Source: Larimichthys crocea (taxonomy: Eukaryota > Chordata > Actinopteri > Sciaenidae). From it: DNA of 64,000 nucleotides. Positions 43,522 to 53,130 of this stretch are shown in pieces. Under the pieces are notes generated by a model that did no database searches, had not been told where the DNA came from, and saw only the letters and a list, made by a program, of their open reading frames with translations. The position numbers and the translations under genes were made by a program. The stretch's first letter is position 1, and the number at the start of each line of letters is the position of its first letter. The stretch lies in NCBI RefSeq assembly GCF_000972845.2, contig NW_020852928.1:496001-560000 (forward strand). The letters run 5' to 3'.

Positions 43522-46500
43522 CAGACATTAGGAATATACATTAAATCATATGATCCAGAGGTTTATGAAACAGTAAGGACAACAGTAGTACATGGTCGAT
43601 AGCAGTAGGCCCCTCCCCTGATATACACACAGTCATAATAATAGACATGTGTGCCTGTATAAGTCCTGATTAACCATAAAACGCTAACACAGCTCACAAG
43701 GTTAGTCATAAGCTGTGATTAACCATAAAACACTGTTATGTGAGGAAACTGATCCGCCTGTAAATGGGATTATAAATTGCTCGCTTTTCATTTGCATTTA
43801 AATGTCCACTAAAATTCTGTGAAATGGTGGAGATGAATGGAGTTTCCAGCTGATCTGCACTGCATATAAAAGAACTTTCCTCTGCACTTTGAGGACTTGC
43901 ACACTTCTGAAGGGCAGAGGGGATGAGACGATGCTGGTGCATTCTGAAGGACGACAGGGCACTAGGGGAAGGTGGTGGGGGGGAGATCAGCAGCTCTGAA
44001 TACAGAGGACAGAGGCATGATTGATAGAAGGCCCTGATCCAGTGCCTTTTGTGCCAATATAAGTGTGTGTGCGATGTGTGTGCATGTGTTTCTGTCTCTT
44101 ATGTGCCTTATTTTTACTCATGTGCTATGCCATCTGTCTGACTTCTGCATATTACACACTGCATACTGCACCATGTTTATTAGTGTAATTCTCATAATTT
44201 GGAGTATTGTATGTTCTTTGGTGTGACTGTGTGTTACTGGTGTGTATGTGTTCAGGTGTTCATGTTGGTGGCAGCACCAGATGCTGCTGAGTGTCTCTCA
44301 GGCTCGCACTGCCAACTGGCCACTATCCACTCTCATGGTTGGATGGTCTGGGGGGGGGGGGGGGTAATTGGGTAAGGTGTCAGGACAGAGCAAAGCCAAC
44401 TTCCAAATACAGCTCAGAGGACTGCTGAGGAGAAATAGTCCCTGCTTGATGTCAAACTGTATTTGTTCCACAAAATAAGTCAAAAGAGGCCTCATGAACA
44501 ACAAATACAGAGAAAAAACTGATTCCGATACTTCAAGAACGACCTGTTGGATGGATTTAGGACTTATTGTCAGTGTACTGTGGAGTTACAATGTAGCAGG
44601 CAGTTTTGGTGCTGCTGAATACGTGGTACCAAACCTGAACGTTGGAACAGCACAGCATTGAGGTGAAATGTATATCTATACCTTAGGTTCTACATAATTT
44701 CCCTACACAATACTGCACCGAGACCACCAACCTAAAAGCTACTGTTTAAATTCAGGGCACTGGCTTATACAGTTATGGTTTAGGTAGATTTGGTGACTAA
44801 AGCTGAAATTATACTGGACTGTATGATTGACTGTAGAGGTGTGAATGTGTCCAGCTATGCAGATCCCAGTGCAGTATTAAAACACAGTTGGTGTGTGGCT
44901 GCATGTCTGTTTTTATTGATTTGGTTAAAGTTTGGGGGAAATGGTTCACAGTTACAGGAAAGCAACATAAACTGTTGTAGAACCTTGAATCCTCTCCTGA
45001 ATAACCCGTGAAAACAAATGCCTCACCTGCCGAAGCGAGTGACCAGCATGCCCACGATGAGGGAGCCCAGCAGACCTCCGATAGCGAAAACAGACACAGT
45101 GAGAGAGTACATGAGGGTCAGGGTCTGCCCACTGAGTCCTGTTCCATTTCGACTCAGCACTGTCTTGTTGTAGAAGTCCTTTATGTACTGAGGAGTGAAG
45201 GGTAGTAGAAACAGGATGTAGGAAAGGTCAGAAGAAGAAGATGTTATGGAAGTGTCTTAAACACTGAAAAATACATGATGTATGAATAAAAGCTCATTCA
45301 TAAAGATGTAGATTTTTAATTCCTTCACTTGTTTTTTTTTTGTCCATTTAGCTTGCAGCCATATTTCGTGTGATCCCGAGACAGCAGGTAGAAGAAGCTA
45401 AACATCAGATACTGTAGTGATATTTACTAAGCTACTCATTCTTTCTGATAAACACAGTGGACAGTAACGTTCCATCCAGGGCACTTTACCCTGCTGCACA
45501 CCATGCAGAGCATGTACTGGTCCTTCACACGTCAGAGCAGTGTTTCTTCATATTCAGCCAGCAGCGGTGCACATTTCACAAGATCATTCATATCAATGCA
45601 CCACTAATGATTTTTACTCCTGTGTGAGCACAAACACACCACAGAGTCATTAACTAGCGCAGCACATCCTGTCGGACCCTCTTCTCCTTCTTCACAGTGT
45701 GTCTACGGAAAAGGTAACGTTCAAGTTAGAGTAGCGAGTAACGTTAACGTTAGTGTAACATAGAGTAGTGTAGCTCCTTAGGGCAGTGTGCAACAAGTGA
45801 GCGGGCAGAAAAAGTGAACGCAGCCGCAACAGTACAGAGAGAGAGATTAGCAGGAAGTTGGCAGGAGAGGAGCAGAGAGAGGAGCAGAGAGAGGAGGAGA
45901 GAGAGGAGTGAAGAGAGGAGCAGAGAGAGGAGGAGAGAGAGGAGTGAAGAGAGGAGTGAAGAGAGGAGCAGAGAGAGGAGTGAAGAGAGGAGCAGAGAGA
46001 GATGCAAGGAGAGGAGCGAGGAGCACTAGAGACTTTTCCACACTGAACAGGGTCATTTTAATAAAATGCATTATTATTGATTTTGTGCCTCACCCTCATG
46101 ATTTCCACAAGTACTGTTTGTATTTGTAGGTGAGGACTGACCTGGAGCTTTCCTCCACAAGGCCAGAAAAATCTAATGCTCACAGGCTGGATGTAGGCTG
46201 TGTCATTAAGTCTTCTGACTTGTAAATAAATAAAAGAGTACATTTCTGTGTTGTGTCTAGAGTTGCACGATATCCACGGTATACCCGGTACCCCGCGGTG
46301 CCAAATCATAACCGTCGCTACTATACTACAAATTTTACACGACGGTACTACCGTGGATTACTATACTACCGGTGCCAGTCTCCGCTACATAGCGGCCGCC
46401 TCTGCTCTCCTCCCGGCTTCTCACTGCATGCTACTCCTTTGTAAACAAACCAACGTGGAACCGCAACCGAACTACACAGCTGCTGAATGATTGGCTGTTT

Positions 46501-49500
46501 GCCTGTTACTGGTGACGTCCAGGGATATGATAGGCTGTTTCCACACGCTGGGTCCGCCCGTCTGTTGGCTGATTGGCTGTTCGTGTGTTTCTGCCGGCAA
46601 GAACAAACTCCGCGAAGACAGCTCCGCTTCGATAGAAACTCGCTTCAAAACAAACAACAAGCTAAAGTTCTGTCTCGACCAGACACGAGACAACACACTC
46701 ACCATGGCAGAAGCACTGGGCCCGAGCAGCGAGTCTGCCGTGGCGTCTTCGTCAGTGGCAACACTAATTTTGCTTAAAAAACAAACGTCGTTGTTTCAAA
46801 CTAACTTGTACAAATACATTGCAGTTTATAAAAATGATAATAATAAAAAAAGGCCGCAGTATCGCGATAATACCCGGAACCGCGATACTTTGTCTGGTAT
46901 AGTATCGTGGTTACTCATTTTGGTATCGTGACAACTCTAGTTGTGTCATTTATTTTTAAAATATGTTCTACATAGAAATGTCAAAAGCTGTAAATTGAGA
47001 CAAAATACAAACATGTATAATCCTGTTTATAATAATTTGAAACTATTCTCACATGAATACAGGTCGACGTTGCATTCTCATGGACCCGCAAACAAATTTT
47101 GGGTGCTATATATTAAAATTTATATTTAATAGTTTAATAGTTTAAATAGTTTTTCTGATCATGTATCACCAGTTTCATTTTTTTTTTTGTTTTTCTACTG
47201 TATATCAGATGCTGTACTGGACCAATAAAGAACATTTGGTTTATCCCACCTAGAGTCAGTCAGTGTCATGTGGCTGAGATATCTCAGTCACGAGACAGCG
47301 GCACACTCTTTTTTTCCCTCTCTTTTTTACTCTCTGACATTTTCAGCCGGTCTAATCAAATCTCCAAGTCTTTCTACCTCAGCCCATTAATCAGTTTACC
47401 ATGTGATGGCACGAGTTGTTGGACCAGCATCAATTTCCCCAACTGCGGGAGGAAGACCGGCAGACAAATGCAAAAGACTCAGATCTCAGGAGGGGCTCTA
47501 CAGTAAAGCATCATCAGGCATATTTTAGCTGCAAACTCAACAACTCTTTTTTGTGGGATTGTATGTAGTGATGTCAGCCTTTCAGCAATAGTAGGAGCAA
47601 AGAGAGATACAGAACTAAAATATATATTGGAATGCTGTCTCCAAAAGAAGAAAATGATTTGTCAAAATATGTCATCATCGCTCGAACGTTACAGAGAGCC
47701 AAAGTAAAACCTGAAATTCCAGATTATGTTCTAGAGCTAAGACATTAACATTTATAACCACAATGAAAGTCTGAAGTGAAGATCCAGCCTCAGAATAGTA
47801 TGCCATGTGGTTCACTCTATATGTAATAAGTATGTTTATGTATGTAGAAAACATATATTTTTTCTAAACAACCAAACACAGTTCGTATTTAAAATATAAC
47901 TATATGCTTTTTTAAATTATATCCAAAGAAGATATTAGGGAAGTCAAGACAGCAGTGAGCCCATAATTGATTTCAAGACTTTTTTTAATATTATATTCTT
48001 AATATATTTTTAGGAAAAGTTTCAGAACTGTAATTTTATTCTCATGTCCTTTCACACTGGACGGGAAATAGGATATCTCTATATTTTAAAATGGGCTCAA
48101 AGTAGTTTGAACAGCTAGTTCAATGTTGAATATAACATATATATATTTAATATATAAATAGAATCTCACTATCAGTATTAAAACTTCAGGTGAATATTTC
48201 AGTTCTTTCTCTCTATGTGTAGCCTTCTCTGTACACTCATCCTCACTGACTAGGACAGGCACTGCATTCCTTCTAATTAAGTCTGGTATGTTGTGCCGTT
48301 CACAATCAGAAATATTAGTAATCTGGATGTAACTCTAAAGATGATGTCCTGTATACCCGGGGAGTGGATGATGTTCAAGTGTTTCAGTAGAAACCATTGC
48401 AGCTGCTCACTTTCTCCACCTCAGCCATCAAGGCATGAGGCGATCCAGAATGGGGCGAGATCCCTGCTTGAAACAGCGGCAAGGGCAAGTCTTAGATTGA
48501 CCATTGGCATCAGCCATGGTGCTGCACTGTGCACAGTGTTTTTCATGTCACTGCAACAGTGAAAGTGTTTGTATATATACATATATATATGTACACTTTA
48601 TTTAGTGTATGAAGCAGGTGTGCACAGGGCTTCTCTACATCACAGGCTGACAGAATGAGCTGCCTTAGTTGCTATCTTATATCAGTGGTTTAAATTCCTT
48701 TACAAATGTAATTAATAAAATTAACGAAAGTCACTTGACACAGGGAATCGGGAACTTTCGGGGCCCTTGGGGGGTCTAATGTCCCTGGACAGATGCCCAC
48801 TTTTCCCAGCTGATAATCCATAGTGTGTGTATGTGTCTTACCTCAGCAGGAGAGTTGACCACAGCCAGATTGTAGCCATAAAGCATGGAGCTCCCAAAGG
48901 AGGTAAGGAATGCCACTGCCAACAAAGAGCCAGTCAGCTGCTGCAGACGGAGGGAGGAGATATGTTAGGAAGTTCAGAAAACTGAATGGGATGTGATTCC
49001 TTGTTGTAATAAAACAAATGAGACCATGGTAAAGACTGTATGTGCTAATGTTTCTCCAAAACAACATACATTTTATCCCCTTAAATAAATATAATAGCTT
49101 TCCAGAAAGTGATGTGAATTGGGATTTATATGTATTTCGCCATGTACTGTACCATAAAAGTGACAAAAAATAGTTCCCGACTTTCACTTCTCCACTCTCT
49201 CACTCTAAAACATGGCTCCATGACCCACAGATTACTCTTGTTAAACTTGGTGTGGCGGCTCCTGTCTCTGCCATCTCTACCACCAATCCAAGAATAGTTA
49301 TTACAGTTATATAATAATCAGCATCTCACTACCTCAGTACATTTGTCATGAACAGGGCAATTAGCTATAGAGACTAAAACTTTTTTTGTACCAAATCAAT
49401 CAAACACAGTCCCCATGGAGCACACAATGACACCATGATCTTAGAATTCTCTGACAGTAATTCTCAGAGCTACTTTTCAGTGTTTCAGTCATGTTTGTTT

Positions 49501-52500
49501 AAACACTGTTCTTATAGACACCTTTTGAGAGAAATAGCAGTTCCTCTTAAACAGTGGAGGTCTTCATTTGAAATGAGGCTCTTAATTTGCTTGTCCAAAA
49601 TTTCTTGTTGGCATTGTTCACATTCCTCACTGCAGGCAAACCAAAGGGCATGGCTGGCTGCCAAGACAGAAACCTTTTCCCACAGTGTGACCAGTATCTG
49701 GTAATGAAAGAACTACCCAGCTAAACTTTAAAATGTCAAGGTATGAACTGTAAGGGTAAACACTGCATTGGGAAAAATATGAGAAGAATAGCTAAAAAGG
49801 CCCAAAAAGTAAAATATACATTACATTATATTACATTGCATTTAGCAGACGCTTTTATCCAAAGCGACTTACAGAGGAGGACATAAGCTGAGAACGGTGT
49901 AAAGGAGCACAGAATAGTTGTTAGTTTTGTTAGTATATACAACCAAGAGGCATATGACATGAAGCCAAAGTGACTAAAAAGAAATGTTTTCATGGCTGGC
50001 AGGTACTTGTGTTGATTACATGGGAACTTATGACAGTTTCTCTATTACACACAAACATTCTATTTAATATATGCTTCTCTTCAGTGATGTAAGTTAACCA
50101 CAGTGATCAAGTGCTTTGGCAGCATAAAGCGCTTTACAGTTTACTTCTTTATCCATTCACACACACACACATTGACACACAAATGGTAGTGGGCTATCAT
50201 GCAAGGTGCTGGTCTGACCATTGGGAGCAATTTGGAGTTCAGTGTCTTGCTCAAGGACACTTGGACATGTGGACGGGAGGATCTGGGGCAGGTCATCGCC
50301 CTGTGATTACACCTGCTCTACCTCCTTTTGGTTGCCTAAACTTAACCACTCTTTAATTACCATGCACACGTATTCTAGAATATGGGAATTTTAAAAAATG
50401 TTTCCATTAAATGTGGTCGAGGGATTTGCAGTCACTCTTAATATAGACATTGTTGTCTGTCATGATGTGTTACAAATGACATTACTGTGGTTTGGTACAA
50501 AACCTACTTGGTTACGGTATTGAGCTGTAGGTTTATTGCTTATGGTTTGGGAATAGTCTATTAGTCATGTTAGTGGCTTAATGTGTAACTAAACCTCCAA
50601 ATTTTGCTCCCTCGCTTCCAGCAAATTTTAAAAAGGCAGAAAAGGATAATCACTATCATCCTCTCATGTGATATTTCCTTTGTCACAAACTAAAGTGACA
50701 AAGGAAATATCACAGACAGAGCAAACAAAACATATCATGAATGTGTTTCAGACTGCCACAGGTCCAGCAGACTCACAAAAGCTGCCACCACGTCAACTGC
50801 CTTCAAAATCAGCAAATAGCTAAATTCAAATGTATTAGCCAGGTTTCAATATGTGGTAACTATGCATATTTAGAGCACAATGTGTGATTCAAATACTGTC
50901 AGAATTTGGGCCTGAACCAACAACATACGACATACCCATATCCACTGGTTTACATCTGAAAAAAATGGTTTGGGAGTTTAGTCACACATGATGTTCAGTG
51001 GTGCTTTAAACTAAACAACTTAATTTAGCATGCTACTGTAGCATGCTAACATTATCAAATTAGTGATGAACACAAAATTAGTTTTGCAGGGGAAACACGT
51101 TTTTACCAAACATCCTATGGGGACCATGAACATAGTAGTAGTAGGTCAGTAGGTAATCATCTGGGAACCACGAGCATCTGAACAAAATTCCACCCCAATC
51201 CATCTGATGGTTGGCTGACCAGATATTTTATCGTGGACCACCCCGGCCGAAAGTTTCTAAAGAAATGCCACTAGAACGACTGAAACAAGAACTGAACAGT
51301 CGAAATCACTGCTTGTCAAACATTGTTTAAGAATGTTACATCAAGACACAACAGGCTCTTTGTCTGTGTCTGAAAATATAACAAACAAAAATAATCTCTG
51401 ATGTCAGTCAATCAATGAAACTCTTGTGTCATTTTGACATCCTTCCTGTCATACTGACATTGTTAAACTACTTATTCAATCAGTCTGCTACTTGGGCCTA
51501 CAGTCTTTACCTATTCACACTGGCCATCTTGAGTCGCCATGTTATCCACTATGCCTGCTTAAAAGTAGTATCCATGAGGATCTTTGCCATGCTACTTTCT
51601 GTCACATCTTTCATGACAAAGTGCTGTAAACATTCAAATAGATTAGTTTACAGTCTGCACCATTTTAGCTTAATTTGACAAGATTATTTGCCATATAGAC
51701 AATATGAATGATGACATTTATCTGGAGAAGAAAAATAAAATAGGTTATCAACGGGAGGATGATCAGTGCCTGAATAACACGCAAAGTAAAAAAATAAGTA
51801 CAAATATTATCTTGCCTGTGATCTACTTTTTATTATGTATACTCTAGATGATGTTTCCGTAGACACTTGTAACACTGACATGCTCAGCACACTAGAATGA
51901 TGTCAAGCAGCCTGATCTCAACTACTCAATGCACCCCTCAACACTGAAATGAACCAGTCCATATCTGATTATGAATGAGTCATTGTTTTGGTTATTTAAC
52001 ATGATCATATTATTGAAATATGTGTCAATGCTGACAAAAGATTCAAAATAGCTATGACCTAATGCACCAAAAACAAGCTGCTTAAATACTGAAAATTGAC
52101 TGAATGACTACTCGGTCTGAATTAAATCAAGCCTTAATCAATCGGTGATTCCTATGGTGACTTCACTGAAGTTAGTTGTTCAGGCTGCAGTCTATTCTGT
52201 CTGTATACTTTTGGTCAAAATATCACTCAATCAATATTCACATAACTTTTACAAAAACATTAAAGAATGCTTCCTCTCATTAAAGATTTTAAAGTTTGGT
52301 GGCTCACTTCAAATGTCTGGAAGATCTCAATAATGCAGCTACTGTTCTATTTCATCCCTAGCACCAGGCAAGACTTTTAGAAGTTGGTAAATAGCTGCTG
52401 GGACTAAAATAATAGAGGATCAGTCAGCTAACAGTCCCAGCTCTGGATCTAAACCCACTGAAGGAGCCAGTCTAAACTTACCGATGTGATTTTCCCAGAC

Positions 52501-52526
52501 GATGGAATTAATACCTCCTCAGCCAT
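30414..52526 (-). CDS. SLC2A-family class II hexose/urate transporter (GLUT9/GLUT15-like), 12 exons
   Basis: Facilitative transporter of the major facilitator superfamily, expected in the plasma membrane with 12 membrane helices. Joining 12 minus-strand exons gives 1566 nt (521 aa) with every intron phase matching. Visible family motifs are GSSMLYGYN (TM1), [14 protein letters not shown] (residues 224-231), QLSGIDA (293-299), [15 protein letters not shown] (419-428) and PETKNKTF near the C-terminus. Two N-glycosylation sequons (NKT, NGT) lie in the first outer loop. The spliced protein looks nearer to GLUT9 (YC-LVFATIC, NWLSNF, SPRYLL-EKHN) than to GLUT1, 2 or 5. Teleosts also carry GLUT15 genes (slc2a15a/b), which I recall as GLUT9-like, so I give no symbol. 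Asp298 replaces the usual sugar-contacting Asn. Intron 10 has a GC donor. Length is normal for the family. Substrate is inferred from family only. Confidence 0.93.
31078..31350. mobile_element. fold-back MITE
   Basis: A left arm of about 54 bp (31078-31133, atgtctgcagattttacgg...) is the near-perfect reverse complement of a right arm (31297-31350, ...ccgtcaaatctacagacat), separated by about 165 bp of AT-rich sequence. A further ttaccgtaaaa-type palindromic block continues to about 31490. It lies in intron 11 of the transporter gene. Superfamily not assigned. Confidence 0.75.
31953..32080 (-). CDS. SLC2A-like exon 11 (residues 396-438, TM10-TM11)
   Basis: 128 nt, phase 1 to 0. It encodes [11 protein letters not shown], then [18 protein letters not shown] and the helix ending FPFLQ. 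The two Asn of NWLSN (423 and 427) match the GLUT1 sugar contacts Asn411/Asn415. Donor CAG|gtaaaa, acceptor ttgcag. Confidence 0.94.
34053..34128 (-). CDS. SLC2A-like exon 10 (residues 371-396, TM10)
   Basis: 76 nt, phase 0 to 1. It encodes [20 protein letters not shown] and FCIGP. The donor is CCAG|gcaagt, a GC donor with an otherwise perfect consensus; no GT gives the right phase. Cys at the GLUT1 Glu380 position is as I recall for GLUT9. Confidence 0.92.
34577..34650. repeat. (CA)n microsatellite forming the start of intron 9
   Basis: About 37 CA units on the plus strand, (GT)n in the sense of the transporter gene. The array begins at the exon 9 boundary and supplies the 5' splice site. 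Confidence 0.97.
34651..34752 (-). CDS. SLC2A-like exon 9 (residues 337-370, GRR loop and TM9)
   Basis: 102 nt, phase 0 to 0. It contains [17 protein letters not shown], the conserved GRR loop before TM9. The donor after the final CAG is the first GT of a (GT)n run of about 74 bp; no unique intronic sequence lies between exon and repeat. Acceptor ctgtag. Confidence 0.93.
35173..35283 (-). CDS. SLC2A-like exon 8 (residues 300-336, TM7 end and TM8)
   Basis: 111 nt, phase 0 to 0. It starts IWFYTNDIF, so the TM7 selectivity triplet reads D-A-I across the exon 7/8 junction. TM8 has [14 protein letters not shown]; Glu329 sits where GLUT1 has Asn317, as I recall for GLUT9. Donor GGG|gtaaac, acceptor ccacag. 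Confidence 0.94.
36291..36364. repeat. (CA)37 microsatellite
   Basis: 74 bp uninterrupted, in intron 7. Confidence 0.97.
36460..36690. repeat. imperfect (ATC)n-rich tract
   Basis: Many catcatcat runs broken by point changes (for example 36468-36481 and 36580-36600), the remains of a trinucleotide array in intron 7. Confidence 0.75.
36846..37085 (-). repeat. tRNA-derived SINE in intron 7 of the transporter gene
   Basis: atggtaaatggactgtactt ... cccaaggacacttcc ... gggatcgaacc. The reverse complement of the last motif is a B box (GGTTCGATCCC), so the SINE head is at the right end and it runs on the minus strand. Confidence 0.7.
37270..37560. promoter_or_regulatory. candidate conserved non-coding element in intron 7
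   Basis: Non-repetitive, with many homeodomain-type TAAT cores (gctaattagc, aataattaatga, ggctaatcg) and a gcgaggcgtataaaac stretch. This composition is typical of vertebrate enhancers, but no alignment is available. Confidence 0.25.
38175..38990 (-). pseudogene. LINE reverse transcriptase relic
   Basis: On the minus strand, translation around 38890-38745 gives a SRFD-like motif, then [14 protein letters not shown]. This corresponds to the finger region of CR1/L2/Rex-type LINE reverse transcriptases (usually KAAGPDNIPG.VL). Stops and frameshifts interrupt it. The part down to 38175 appears to carry later ORF sequence, but I could not align it. It lies in intron 7 of the transporter gene. Confidence 0.55.
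40791..40978 (-). CDS. SLC2A-like exon 7 (residues 237-299, central loop and TM7 start)
   Basis: 188 nt, phase 1 to 0. It encodes the charged intracellular loop ([12 protein letters not shown]) and the start of TM7, ending [12 protein letters not shown]. The GLUT1 pair Gln282/Gln283 is Met292/Gln293 here, and the Asn288 position is Asp298 (codon GAT). Donor GCT|gtaagg. Confidence 0.94.
41301..41433 (-). CDS. SLC2A-like exon 6 (residues 193-237, TM6 and PESPR)
   Basis: 133 nt, phase 0 to 1. TM6 ([20 protein letters not shown]) is followed by the conserved cytosolic PESPRYLL motif and IEKHN, which is GLUT9-like. Donor ACAG|gtcagt, acceptor ttacag. Confidence 0.94.
41690..41765. mobile_element. 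solo hAT-like terminus
   Basis: actaatcgattaaactaatc then attgcagctcta is the reverse complement of the hAT-type end TAGAGCTGCAA.GATTAGT. No partner end was found nearby. In intron 5. Confidence 0.4.
42163..42308 (-). CDS. SLC2A-like exon 5 (residues 144-192, TM4-TM5)
   Basis: 146 nt, phase 1 to 0. It encodes the family motif [20 protein letters not shown] followed by TM5 and ends in FGLHELLGK. The position of the GLUT1 sugar contact Gln161 is Ser171 here. Donor AAG|gtagta, acceptor ctgcag. Confidence 0.93.
42446..43225. mobile_element. mariner/Tc1-like element relic
   Basis: The left end cactatgaggacaaaagtatgtgg resembles the cactatatggccaaaagtatgtgg terminus of a fish mariner-type element. 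Near 43145-43215 the text gttctagttcatcccaaagg and ctgtgcaggccagtcagg matches the body I remember of the same family. The right terminus is not visible. In intron 4. Confidence 0.5.
43340..43464 (-). CDS. SLC2A-like exon 4 (residues 102-144, TM3)
   Basis: 125 nt, phase 2 to 1. It completes the GRK loop and TM3, ending GRFITGIHS. The acceptor is tttcag preceded directly by a ~50-bp (GT)n run instead of a normal pyrimidine tract. The donor gtacacacac also runs into a short AC repeat, so this exon is bracketed by dinucleotide repeats. Confidence 0.92.
43470..43520. repeat. (CA)n microsatellite abutting the exon 4 acceptor
   Basis: 25 CA units on the plus strand, (GT)n in gene sense, ending a few bases before tttcag of exon 4. 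Confidence 0.97.
44350..44364 (+). repeat. G15 homopolymer
   Basis: Fifteen consecutive G in intron 3; prone to length error and able to form G-quadruplex. Confidence 0.9.
45027..45187 (-). CDS. SLC2A-like exon 3 (residues 49-102, outer loop 1 and TM2)
   Basis: 161 nt, phase 0 to 2. It begins YIKDFYNKT, carries two N-linked sequons (NKT, NGT) in the outer loop, then TM2 with [16 protein letters not shown], ending in TRFG plus two bases of Arg102. Donor gtgagg, acceptor ctcag. Confidence 0.93.
45863..46027. repeat. purine-rich minisatellite (gagaggagcagagagaggag)
   Basis: About 165 bp built from two alternating submotifs, gagaggagcagagagagga and gagaggagtgaa. It lies in intron 2, about 230 bp from the second hAT copy. 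Confidence 0.85.
46258..46939 (+). mobile_element. non-autonomous hAT transposon, copy 2 (682 bp)
   Basis: Same length and orientation as the element at 1020-1701. The only difference I found is one A-to-G change in the internal AAT run, seen as Asn to Asp in the residual ORF. It has its own 8-bp target duplication GTTGTGTC (46250-46257 and 46940-46947), so it is an independent insertion and not a segmental duplication. It lies in intron 2 of the transporter gene. Confidence 0.92.
48842..48940 (-). CDS. SLC2A-like exon 2 (residues 16-48, TM1)
   Basis: 99 nt, phase 0 to 0. It encodes the first membrane helix with [19 protein letters not shown], the usual GLUT TM1 signature. The donor is GAG|gtaaga. 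The acceptor is a NAGNAG tandem (cagcag), so Gln16 may be included or skipped. Confidence 0.92.
49820..49935. repeat. SINE/LINE-tail-like fragment in intron 1
   Basis: Contains catttagcagacgcttttatcc and aaagcgacttacag, a core very common in fish interspersed repeats. Confidence 0.6.
50117..50300 (-). repeat. tRNA-derived SINE fragment in intron 1
   Basis: aaagcgctttacagtttact ... gtcttgctcaaggacac ... gggaggatctggg. Same family as 63121-63427; the B box region is eroded. Confidence 0.6.
52482..52526 (-). CDS. SLC2A-like exon 1 (residues 1-15, start codon)
   Basis: The ATG is at 52526-52524. An in-frame TAA lies immediately upstream, so translation cannot start further 5' in this frame. Fifteen codons ([15 protein letters not shown]) end in phase 0 at a strong donor (TCG, then gtaagttt). 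Exon 2 starts in phase 0 and continues directly into TM1. The short hydrophilic N-terminus fits a cytosolic tail. No homology was used for this exon; the call rests on phase, donor quality and position. Confidence 0.75.
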
Positions 52527-52799
52527 TTAAGATCTCTGTCACCCAGTCCCAAACAGCAAACAGCAGCAGAGTTTCTCTCTACACTGCAGAGGATCGCATG
52601 GCTGTAGTAGCAGGCGTGGTCACAGGGTCCAGGTTAAAGTGGTCAAGGCAGTTCATGTGCAGAAGGCCAGGCCTCTCCACCGAGCTACAGCCAGAGGCCC
52701 CCGATAACAAGCACACACAGTGTCATCACATGACGGAGAGCAGCGTGACGGACTGAGAGAAAAGCCTGCTGGAAGCAATTAACTCTAAGTGAATTTACA

Positions 52800-53130
52800 A
52801 AGAAAGAGACAGAGGAGAGGAGAGGAGAGGAGAGGAGAGGAGAGGAGAGGAGAGGAGAGGAAGAGACAAAAGGGAAATAAGAATTGGAATTAAGAGGAGA
52901 GAATAAGCATTGTGGAGAGTAGAGGAGAGATGAGGCTAGAGATGAGAAGAGAGAAGGAGAGCAAAGGAATATGAGCAAATAAGGAGGAGATGGAGGAGGT
53001 GGGGGTACGTAAGGTGAGGATGACAAGATGGGAGAGGCAAAAAAATAAGAAGGAAATGGGGCCCTGGGAAAGGAAATGAGAGGGGAAAGGGAAATGGGAT
53101 TAGAGAAGAGGAGAACAGGAGGAGGTAAGA
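52800..53130. repeat. polypurine tract with (GGAGA)n, upstream of the transporter start
   Basis: A pure (GAGAG)n run at 52811-52861 is followed by about 270 bp with strong purine bias on the plus strand, that is (CCTCT)n in gene sense. The perfect part ends about 285 bp before the start codon. Long open minus-strand frames here are low-complexity Ser/Pro/Leu artefacts. Confidence 0.85.

Noticed and set aside
45814..46029. Arg/Glu/Ser repeat frame in intron 2
   Set aside because: Translation of a purine-rich minisatellite.
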